Source: WLMZ01 sp037139095 (GTDB taxonomy: Bacteria; Actinomycetota; Acidimicrobiia; Acidimicrobiales; Ilumatobacteraceae). From it: a DNA stretch of 55,232 bases. Both the position numbers and the translations under genes were made by a program. The stretch lies in NCBI GenBank assembly GCA_037139095.1, contig JBAXHD010000014.1:1-55232 (forward strand), read 5' to 3'. How positions within the stretch are numbered: the first letter of the stretch is position 1; each line of letters begins with the position of its first letter. The notes below the pieces were generated by a model. The model was not told the origin of the DNA. It saw nothing but the letters and a program-made list of their open reading frames with translations, and made no database searches. Shown here one piece after another: positions 47,250 through 53,818 of the stretch.

Positions 47250-48092
47250 TCAACGATCGATGAGCTTGGATTGCGCGCTCCACGCGGCCTCGGCTTTGTC
47301 GAGGCGAGCAGTTGCGGTGTCGCGCAATTGCTCGGCGGATGCAGCGACCAGCACATTGAGGAGCGCCAATGTGCCGACATGGCTGTCGAACGGGCCGACT
47401 CCCCCTGCGCTGAGCACCATCGATGTGTCGGCGAGGCCAGCAAGCGGCGACAAGGCGCTATCGGTGAGCGCCAGCAGCCATGCGTGTTTGCGTTTGGCTT
47501 CGGTTGCTGCGTCGACAACCCAGCGGTCGTAGCGACGCAGGTCGATGGCGATCACCGTGTCGCCTTTGCGTACCTGCGACAAGCGGCGGCTGATGGCCAC
47601 CTCATTGCCTTCGAGCAGTTCTACATTGGGACGAAGCGCCGTGAGGTCGCCTACGAATTGCCGACTGACTCCAGTAGAGGCGTCGCCGCTGAGCACCAGC
47701 ACTGCCCGAGACAGATCGGCAAGATGCTCGGTTGCTTGGGTCACGCTGTGTTCGTCGATCGCGAGCAGCGTCTTTTCTACGTTGTCGATCTCGCTTTGCA
47801 GGTGCTTACGCACCGCAACTCCGCCCCGGGCCTCGCGAATTCGCACTGCCGCAGGGCGAAGCTGATGAGACAGTTCGTGTTGCACGGCTGCTTGTAGGGC
47901 GGTGAAGCCGTCGTAGCCGATCTTGGCGGCGAGGCGAACTACGGTTGCCGCGCCGGCCTTAGCGGCCTGGGCGAGCTCGGCGACGGTACCAAAAGCAACC
48001 AGTTCGGGGGTGCTGAGCACGATCTCGGCGACGCGGCGCTCGGCGGTGGTGAGCTGCGGACCGGATTCCGTGATGCGGTTCTCAACCTCCAT
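47250..48092 (-). CDS. MurR/RpiR-family transcriptional regulator
   Basis: A 280-aa regulator. The N-terminal helix-turn-helix (about 1-77, with LTTAERRVAEIVL and AKAGAATVVRLAAKIGYDGF) is followed by a SIS sugar-phosphate-binding domain (about 115-265). Start at 48092 (MEVENRITES) has TACGAT eight bases upstream; ATG 48113 is an alternative. It is divergent from an oxygenase gene, and a 7-bp inverted repeat lies between them. RpiR regulators usually sense phosphosugars, but the neighbours here are amino-acid enzymes. Confidence 0.85.
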   Translation of the reverse strand: MEVENRITESGPQLTTAERRVAEIVLSTPELVAFGTVAELAQAAKAGAATVVRLAAKIGYDGFTALQAAVQHELSHQLRPAAVRIREARGGVAVRKHLQSEIDNVEKTLLAIDEHSVTQATEHLADLSRAVLVLSGDASTGVSRQFVGDLTALRPNVELLEGNEVAISRRLSQVRKGDTVIAIDLRRYDRWVVDAATEAKRKHAWLLALTDSALSPLAGLADTSMVLSAGGVGPFDSHVGTLALLNVLVAASAEQLRDTATARLDKAEAAWSAQSKLIDR

Positions 48093-48154
48093 GAACTCGA
48101 ATCGTAGCTGCATCGCGCCTATGTGCCTGAAAGCCTGAGCCGAATGCGAAGCAA

Positions 48155-48185
48155 ATATTCCGATTAATGTTAGTCTTTGGAATAT
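48155..48185. promoter_or_regulatory. Inverted repeat, probable RpiR operator
   Basis: ATATTCC (48155-48161) and GGAATAT (48179-48185) are perfect inverted arms 17 bases apart, in the short space between the RpiR gene and the oxygenase. The right arm overlaps the oxygenase ATG. RpiR/MurR proteins commonly bind such dyads as dimers. Confidence 0.55.
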
Positions 48186-49074
48186 GCGTTCCACTACAAC
48201 AGTCAACGATGACGCTCTGGTCAACAGTGCGCGGCACGGCATCGACTTGCCGGACTCGGTGCGCAGCCAGGTGAACAAGTTTCGGGTCGACTCGAAACCG
48301 CAAGGTTGGCTCGAGCTGCACGAATTGGCAGTCGGCGAGATTCCCGCTACTCCCCCTGAGCCCTCTGCCGCTACTACCAAGAACAATGTCAGCGAGCTGT
48401 TGCTCGTTGCGATTGCGGCGTTGCTGGGCGAGCCCGTTGGTTACGAGCCCGAACATGGCGGCGACATGGTGCAGAACCTTGTGCCCGTTCGGTCGTCGTC
48501 GGGAAAGCAAACCTCAACGTCGTCGCGTATTGCGCTGATGTTTCACACCGAGGCCGCCTTTCATCCGCATCGGCCCAGGTACCTGTTGCTGCTGTGTTTG
48601 CGCGGCGACCCCAACGCTCAGACGACCGTGGCCTCGATCCATGATGCGCTCCCCCATCTCAGCGCCGAGGCGATCGACATCTTGTTTCAGCCTCGGTTTC
48701 GGTGCGCTGTCGACGAGAGCTATCTGCATGGTCGCCGGAATTCGCTCGGCGCCCCAATGGCTGTGCTGTCTGGCGATCGCTCGAATCCAACGATGGTGTT
48801 CGATGAAGATCTCATGGTGGGCACCGATGTCGAGGCCGGTCGTGCGTTGCACGAATTGGGTAGGGCGTTGGCGGCGAACCATCATGCAATCACCCTTGCA
48901 GCTGGCGACCTCGTGATTCTTGACAACAACGTGGTGGTGCACGGACGTAGCCCCTTCGAGGCGCGATACGACGGCACAGATCGTTGGGTACAACGAATCA
49001 TGGTGGTGTCCGATCTGGATGCAAGCGCCGGCGAACGTGTCGGGCGAATGATCACCACGGTGTTCGGCGACTAG
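48184..49074 (+). CDS. Fe(II)/2-oxoglutarate oxygenase, clavaminate-synthase-like (VioC/AsnO type)
   Basis: A 296-aa oxygenase. The iron ligands are His121 and Glu123 (FHTEAAFH) and His253 (VVVHGRSPFEARYDG); Arg267 is placed 14 residues after His253, as in VioC, to hold 2-oxoglutarate. VioC and AsnO hydroxylate the beta-carbon of free arginine and asparagine. The match over FHTE...RPRYLLLLCLRGDP and LDNNVVVHGR is close, so an amino-acid beta-hydroxylase is likely; the substrate is unknown. A threonine aldolase gene follows by 35 bases, suggesting hydroxylation then retro-aldol cleavage. Confidence 0.8.
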   Translation: MRSTTTVNDDALVNSARHGIDLPDSVRSQVNKFRVDSKPQGWLELHELAVGEIPATPPEPSAATTKNNVSELLLVAIAALLGEPVGYEPEHGGDMVQNLVPVRSSSGKQTSTSSRIALMFHTEAAFHPHRPRYLLLLCLRGDPNAQTTVASIHDALPHLSAEAIDILFQPRFRCAVDESYLHGRRNSLGAPMAVLSGDRSNPTMVFDEDLMVGTDVEAGRALHELGRALAANHHAITLAAGDLVILDNNVVVHGRSPFEARYDGTDRWVQRIMVVSDLDASAGERVGRMITTVFGD

Positions 49075-49109
49075 GCACGCCGTCGAACGCGCAGGCCATA
49101 CTGGACCCC

Positions 49110-50165
49110 ATGATCTCAGCGCCTCCTCCCCGTCGTGCGTTCGCAAGCGATAATGCTGCTGGCGTTCATCCAGCAGTGATCGAGGCGCTGAACGAAGCCA
49201 ATAGCGGCCATGCGTTGGCCTACGGCTCCGATCGATGGACCGTTGAGATGAACGACCGCATGCGCGACCTGTTTGGCAGCGACACGAGTTCATACTTGGT
49301 CTGGGGTGGCACGGGTGCCAACGTGATGGCGCTCGCCAGCATGCTTGGTCCAGCGCAGGCGGTGCTGTGCACCAACTGGGCGCACATCAATGTCGATGAG
49401 ACCGGTGCTCCCGAACGCATTCTTGGGGCCAAACTCATCGATGTTCCGTGCCCCGACGGCAAGCTTGTGCCCGCCCAGATCGAAGAGCAGGCGCACGCCA
49501 TTGGCGTGATGCACCACGCTCAACCAGGCGTCGTGAGCATCACCCAAAGCACCGAACTCGGAACTGTGTACAGCGCCGAAGAAATCGGCTTGCTGTGCGA
49601 CGCAGCGCATCGGCACGGCATGTCGGTACACATGGACGGTGCCCGAATCGCGAACGCGGTGGCCGCTGCTGGCGGAACTCGTGCGGCGTTGCGCGCGATG
49701 ACCGTCGACGCTGGTGTCGATGTGCTCAGTTTTGGCGCCACCAAGAACGGAATGATGTACGGCGAGGCCGTTGTCTACCTCAACGATCGCTTCTCGGCTG
49801 TGGCCCCATATGTGCGCAAACAGGTCACCCAGTTGCCATCCAAAATGCGCTTTGTCTCAGCTCAATTCAATGCATTGCTGCACAACGATTTATGGCTCGA
49901 ATTGGCGGCACACTCCAACCTGATGGCTCAGCGCCTGTACGGCGCCACGTGCTCAATCCCGGCGGTGGCATACGACGCGGCACCCGTTGTGAACAGCGTG
50001 TTCCCCCACCTGCCGCCCCATCTCATCGACGAACTGCGTAACTGGTGTTTCTTTTGGGACTGGGATGTTCCATCGCATCAGGTGCGCTGGATGACCGCCT
50101 GGGACACCACCGTCGAAGATGTCGATATGTTCGCTGCCGGAGTGCACGAGCTGCTCGGTTCCTGA
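49110..50165 (+). CDS. ltaE: Low-specificity L-threonine aldolase
   Basis: A PLP enzyme that cleaves threonine and other beta-hydroxy amino acids to glycine and an aldehyde. The 351-aa protein has the PLP lysine Lys212 (LSFGATKNGMM), the SDNAAGVHP start and HMDGARIANAV. The frame runs upstream into the oxygenase gene, but MISAPPPRRAFASDNAAGVHP at 49110 is the family-type start. It is co-oriented with and close to the oxygenase gene, whose product would be a natural substrate. Confidence 0.92.
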   Translation: MISAPPPRRAFASDNAAGVHPAVIEALNEANSGHALAYGSDRWTVEMNDRMRDLFGSDTSSYLVWGGTGANVMALASMLGPAQAVLCTNWAHINVDETGAPERILGAKLIDVPCPDGKLVPAQIEEQAHAIGVMHHAQPGVVSITQSTELGTVYSAEEIGLLCDAAHRHGMSVHMDGARIANAVAAAGGTRAALRAMTVDAGVDVLSFGATKNGMMYGEAVVYLNDRFSAVAPYVRKQVTQLPSKMRFVSAQFNALLHNDLWLELAAHSNLMAQRLYGATCSIPAVAYDAAPVVNSVFPHLPPHLIDELRNWCFFWDWDVPSHQVRWMTAWDTTVEDVDMFAAGVHELLGS

Positions 50166-50235
50166 CCCACCTGTCGGTGCCAAACAGACCAATCTGGCTG
50201 TGAATCCGGAATGTATATTTCATTGCAGTATGCAA

Positions 50236-50264
50236 TTGACTCGGCGATTACTTCTACGTATGAT
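50236..50264 (+). promoter_or_regulatory. Strong sigma-A promoter of whiB
   Basis: TTGACT (50236-50241), 17 bases, TATGAT (50259-50264): near consensus. Transcription should start near 50271, giving a ~53-base leader with a GAGGGGG ribosome site before the whiB ATG. Confidence 0.75.
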
Positions 50265-50323
50265 CGGCTTCGTGCCGTCCGGGGGTCGGCGGTCACGCTG
50301 TACGTCGAACTCGAGGGGGTTCT

Positions 50324-50629
50324 ATGGCTTCGGTAGAAATTTTCTTTCACCGCGAAGCAACCGACGATCGTTGGATGCGAGATGCCGCGTGTAAGGGGCT
50401 GACAAATCTGTTCTTCCCCGCTCCCGCAGAGCGGCCACAGGCCCGAGATCGGCGAGAAGCAATGGCTCGCTCGGTGTGCGCAAGCTGCAGGGTGAAAGAT
50501 CGCTGTTGTTCGTATGCCCGAGAGAACCACGAATACGGTTTTTGGGGCAGCGAGTCAGAAGACGAGCGTCACTCGGCTGGCTATCGCCTGATTGCTCCCA
50601 TTGGTGTTCGCGCCCGCGGCGCAGGCTGA
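50324..50629 (+). CDS. WhiB-family Fe-S regulatory protein
   Basis: The 101-aa protein has the four cluster ligands Cys23, Cys52, Cys55 and Cys61 (spacing C-x28-C-x2-C-x5-C), an extra Cys62, and the GFWGS turn (72-76) in place of the usual GVWGG. Wbl proteins bind a [4Fe-4S] cluster and usually partner the sigma factor's region 4. The C-terminal basic tail is short, with RARGAG, so DNA contact may be weak. The ribosome site GAGGGGG ends six bases before the ATG. Which Wbl subtype it is cannot be fixed by eye. Confidence 0.9.
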   Translation: MASVEIFFHREATDDRWMRDAACKGLTNLFFPAPAERPQARDRREAMARSVCASCRVKDRCCSYARENHEYGFWGSESEDERHSAGYRLIAPIGVRARGAG

Positions 50630-50672
50630 GCAAGCGTTACGCGTGGCCTGCGATTGCAGGCGTTCAACGATC

Positions 50673-50678
50673 TAGGGT
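50673..50678 (+). promoter_or_regulatory. -10 box TAGGGT, leaderless spacing to the crotonase GTG
   Basis: TAGGGT is followed by six bases and GTG at 50685. The crotonase-ribokinase pair therefore seems to have its own leaderless promoter behind whiB. Confidence 0.5.
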
Positions 50679-50684
50679 GCCTTC

Positions 50685-51503
50685 GTGGACTACACACAGA
50701 TCATGTATTCAGTCGATGGACCCATCGCGCTGATCACCCTGAACCGCCCCGACCGGCTCAATGCGTGGACCCCGCGCATGGCCGACGAGCAGGCGCACGC
50801 CGTGCTCGCCGCCAACGCCGACGACACTGTTGGCGCCATCGTGATGACCGGTGCGGGTCGAGGGTTTTGTGCCGGTGCCGATATGGAGGCCACGTTCTCC
50901 ACACGCATCCACGGCAATGATCCAGGCAACAACACCGCCGATGGCGTGGGCGGCATGCCCGCCGGTCTCGATTGGGTCGAGCTGCTGCGCACATCAAAGC
51001 CCATCGTCGCTGCGGTGAACGGCGCAGCCGTTGGAATTGGTGTCACGATGATCCTTCCGGCCGACCGCATCGTTGCCTCGAGCGCAGCCAAGTTCGGGAT
51101 GGGGTTCATCAAGATGGGCCTCGTGCCCGAACTCGCGAGCACTCGGTTGCTCGCCGCCCGCGTTGGCTTTGGCCATGCCAGCGATCTGTTTCTGTCGGGC
51201 CGCGTGATTGCTGCGGCCGAAGCTGCTCGCATCGGGCTTGCCGACGAACTCGTCGAGCCCGACGCACTGCTCGAGACAGCAATGAACACGGCGCGCTCGT
51301 ATGCCCAAAACCCCACACCGCAATTGCGGATGACCAAGCAGCTGCTCACTGAGAACTTGGTCGAGACAGACCTCACCTTGATCCAGCGGCGCGAGCAAGT
51401 GCTGCTGGCCGAGTGTTGGAAATCGCCCGAGCATGCCGAGGCTGTGGCCGCCTTTATCGCGAAACGCCCAGCGGTCTTTCGACCCACTACAACTCCCTCG
51501 TGA
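50685..51503 (+). CDS. Enoyl-CoA hydratase/isomerase (crotonase family)
   Basis: A 272-aa crotonase. The oxyanion segment GRGFCAGADM and the NGAAVGIGVTM helix are present, with the FGMGFIKMGLVPELAS region. The Glu in VPELAST fits one of the catalytic positions of hydratases, so hydration of enoyl-CoA is plausible; substrate length unknown. It overlaps the ribokinase start by four bases. Confidence 0.88.
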   Translation: MDYTQIMYSVDGPIALITLNRPDRLNAWTPRMADEQAHAVLAANADDTVGAIVMTGAGRGFCAGADMEATFSTRIHGNDPGNNTADGVGGMPAGLDWVELLRTSKPIVAAVNGAAVGIGVTMILPADRIVASSAAKFGMGFIKMGLVPELASTRLLAARVGFGHASDLFLSGRVIAAAEAARIGLADELVEPDALLETAMNTARSYAQNPTPQLRMTKQLLTENLVETDLTLIQRREQVLLAECWKSPEHAEAVAAFIAKRPAVFRPTTTPS

Positions 51504-52393
51504 GTACGCAGCCACAGTTCGACGTGTGCGTGGTGGGCAGCGCGAATCTTGACCTCGTCGCCACCACCGACCGCTTGCCCGGTCCGGGCGAAACGGTGAT
51601 GGGTTCCACCTACGCCGAGTTTGCCGGCGGTAAGGGACTGAACCAAGCCGTCGCAGCCTCACGCGCTGGGGCGCGCACGGCATTTGCTGGGGCCGTCGGC
51701 GGCGACGATGCGGCGCGCCAGCTCATCGCCGTGATGGATGCCGACTCCATCGATCGCGGTGCGCTCATCGAGCTGTCCGATTCGCCTACGGGACGTGCCC
51801 TCATTGGTGTTTCATCAAGCGGTGAGAACTCGATCATCGTGGTGCCTGGTGCCAACGGCAAACTGAAACCCAACGATGTGCGTGCTGCGGCTGCGTCGGC
51901 ACGCGTGCTGCTCGTGCAACGCGAGGTGCCTGCAGCCGTGGTGCGCGAGGCGCTTGCCGCTGCCAAAAGAGCGGGTGCTCTTACCATCTTGAACCCTGCG
52001 CCAGCGAGCCGAATCGACGAAGACACGCTTGCTCTGTGCGACATCGTGATCCCAAACGAACACGAAGTGCAGTTACTCGGAGGTGTCACCACGCTGCTCG
52101 ACTTCGGTGCATCAGCGGTGGTGATCACGCTCGGCTCGCGCGGAGCAATGTTGTGTCGCGCGGGTCAGCCCGTGCTGGCGATACCTGCCCTAAGCGTTGA
52201 CGCCATCGATACAACGGGAGCTGGCGACGCGTTCTGTGGCGCGTTTGCCGCAGCGATGTCGAGAGGCGAAGAAATTGTTGATGCACTGCATTTCGCGTCG
52301 GCCGCAGGAGCCTTGGCTACCACGGTTCGTGGCGCTGTGCCCTCATTGCCCTATCGCGAAGCGATCGAAGCGCTGCTCACCACCGCAGAGTGA
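51500..52393 (+). CDS. PfkB-family sugar kinase (ribokinase-like)
   Basis: The 297-aa kinase has the PfkB signatures GGKGLNQAVAASRAG (near 40-54) and DTTGAGDAFCGAFAAA near the C-terminus, with the catalytic Asp in the second. AEFAGGKGLNQA and NPAPA resemble ribokinase, but substrate is not fixed. The GTG start at 51500 overlaps the crotonase stop (GTGA). Its 3' end overlaps prmA on the other strand by 17 bases. Confidence 0.88.
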   Translation: MSTQPQFDVCVVGSANLDLVATTDRLPGPGETVMGSTYAEFAGGKGLNQAVAASRAGARTAFAGAVGGDDAARQLIAVMDADSIDRGALIELSDSPTGRALIGVSSSGENSIIVVPGANGKLKPNDVRAAAASARVLLVQREVPAAVVREALAAAKRAGALTILNPAPASRIDEDTLALCDIVIPNEHEVQLLGGVTTLLDFGASAVVITLGSRGAMLCRAGQPVLAIPALSVDAIDTTGAGDAFCGAFAAAMSRGEEIVDALHFASAAGALATTVRGAVPSLPYREAIEALLTTAE

Positions 52394-53195
52394 TCGCTGT
52401 CCAGTTCTCAAGTTCGTAACGCTGCACCACACGTAACGGTTCGAGTGCCGCAAGCACATGGTCGTGACGCTCGGCCAGAATGCCGCTGATCACCAGTGCA
52501 CCCGTAGGCGACAGCACCCGCTTGAGATCGAACGAGAGGTCGATCAGCGCAGGAGCCAAAATGTTGGCAAGCACGATGTCGTAGCTGCCATCTACATCGG
52601 CCAACGGAGTAGTGGACACGTGGATCCGGTGGGCCACGTTGTTGCGCGTTGCGTTGTCGATGGTGGTTGGTACCGCAGCCGGCGAGATATCGATGGCCTC
52701 AGCGTGCGTGGCTCCGAACAACACGGCGGCGATCGCCAGCACGCCGCTACCGCAACCGACATCGAGCACCGTGGCGGCCTCGGTAGGCAGTGCGCGCAAT
52801 GCGCGCAGCGACAGCACAGTGGTGGGGTGATCGCCCATTCCAAACGTTGCGCCGGGATCGATGCTGATTGCGGTGGCTTCTGCTGACTCGGGGCGCTGCA
52901 TCCACGCCGGATACACAACGAGGTCGTCGGTAACCCATGTGGCAGTCGCGAAATCGCGCCATGTTTCGCTGACCGATTCGTCGACGGTTTCAAAGCGCCA
53001 TGTCCACGGGCGTTCGAGCGCGACAAGTGCGGTGATGACCGAGTCTTGTTCTTCGCCCAGCGACGTCCAGAGTTCGACAGTGTTGTGCGACGGACCCAAC
53101 CGCTCTTCGACAGCTACAACACCGAGCGACCAGAGATCGTCTGAGGCGAGTTCTGCGTCGGCAGTATCTACGGTGACAACAAGCGCAAGTACCAC
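52377..53195 (-). CDS. prmA: Ribosomal protein L11 methyltransferase
   Basis: PrmA trimethylates ribosomal protein L11. The 272-aa protein has an N-terminal L11-recognition domain and the methyltransferase part with the GATFGMGDHPTT, VLDVGCGSGVLAIAA and LANILAPALIDL motifs (the second binds SAM). The GTG start (53195) lies three bases after the gamma-carbonic anhydrase stop, so the two are coupled. It converges on the ribokinase gene with a short overlap. Confidence 0.92.
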   Translation of the reverse strand: MVLALVVTVDTADAELASDDLWSLGVVAVEERLGPSHNTVELWTSLGEEQDSVITALVALERPWTWRFETVDESVSETWRDFATATWVTDDLVVYPAWMQRPESAEATAISIDPGATFGMGDHPTTVLSLRALRALPTEAATVLDVGCGSGVLAIAAVLFGATHAEAIDISPAAVPTTIDNATRNNVAHRIHVSTTPLADVDGSYDIVLANILAPALIDLSFDLKRVLSPTGALVISGILAERHDHVLAALEPLRVVQRYELENWTAITLRW

Positions 53196-53198
53196 CGG

Positions 53199-53717
53199 TC
53201 AGTCGATCCGACGCAGCGTGTCGCGGAAGCGCTTGCTTCGGTTCACATAACTTTGCACTGCAAGATCGATGTGCTCGGTGCGCGCTTTGCCTTCTTTGAT
53301 CACTGCCGGAACGCCAGCAGCAAGGGCGCCACTAGGAACCACCGTGCCGTTGAGCAGCACCGAGTTGGCGGCCACGATGGCCCCGGTGTGCACCGTTACT
53401 TGATGCATGAGGATGGAGCCGTTGCCAACGAGGCACCGATCTTCGATGGTGCAACCCTCGAGATGCACGAGATGGCCAACAACACAGTTGCTGCCAACAC
53501 GCGTGGGCCAGAACGGGGTGGTGTGCAGCACGCAGCCGTCTTGCACCGAGGTGCGCTCGCCGATATAGATGGCGCCGTCGTCGGCACGCAGCACGGCGCA
53601 CGGCCACACAGAGCTCTCGGCTCCGATGTGTACAGACCCGATGATCACGGCGTCGGGATGTATGTATGCATCGGGATGGATGTTTGGAACCTGGTCGCCC
53701 AGCGCGTAAATCGGCAC
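53199..53717 (-). CDS. Gamma-carbonic anhydrase-like hexapeptide-repeat protein
   Basis: A 172-aa left-handed beta-helix protein. Repeats such as IHPDAVIIGSVHIG, RADDGAIYIGERTSVQDG and VGHLVHLEGCTIEDRCLVGNG hold the histidines that bind metal between subunits. The family includes gamma-carbonic anhydrases and acyl/metabolite-binding relatives; activity is not certain. GTG at 53717 has TACCGT exactly six bases upstream (leaderless type). prmA is the next gene, three bases downstream. Confidence 0.85.
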   Translation of the reverse strand: MPIYALGDQVPNIHPDAYIHPDAVIIGSVHIGAESSVWPCAVLRADDGAIYIGERTSVQDGCVLHTTPFWPTRVGSNCVVGHLVHLEGCTIEDRCLVGNGSILMHQVTVHTGAIVAANSVLLNGTVVPSGALAAGVPAVIKEGKARTEHIDLAVQSYVNRSKRFRDTLRRID

Positions 53718-53723
53718 ACGGCA

Positions 53724-53729
53724 ACGGTA
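53724..53729 (-). promoter_or_regulatory. -10 box TACCGT (minus strand) before the gamma-CA gene
   Basis: On the minus strand TACCGT is followed by six bases and the GTG at 53717. It probably drives the gamma-CA/prmA pair. Confidence 0.5.
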
Positions 53730-53818
53730 GCCAAGTGAGTGGACCTGACAACTGCTCAGCCGATGAGATGCGCGGCAGTAACAGAGAGTGGCCGTTCACC
53801 GGATAGCGTGCAGGCCAT

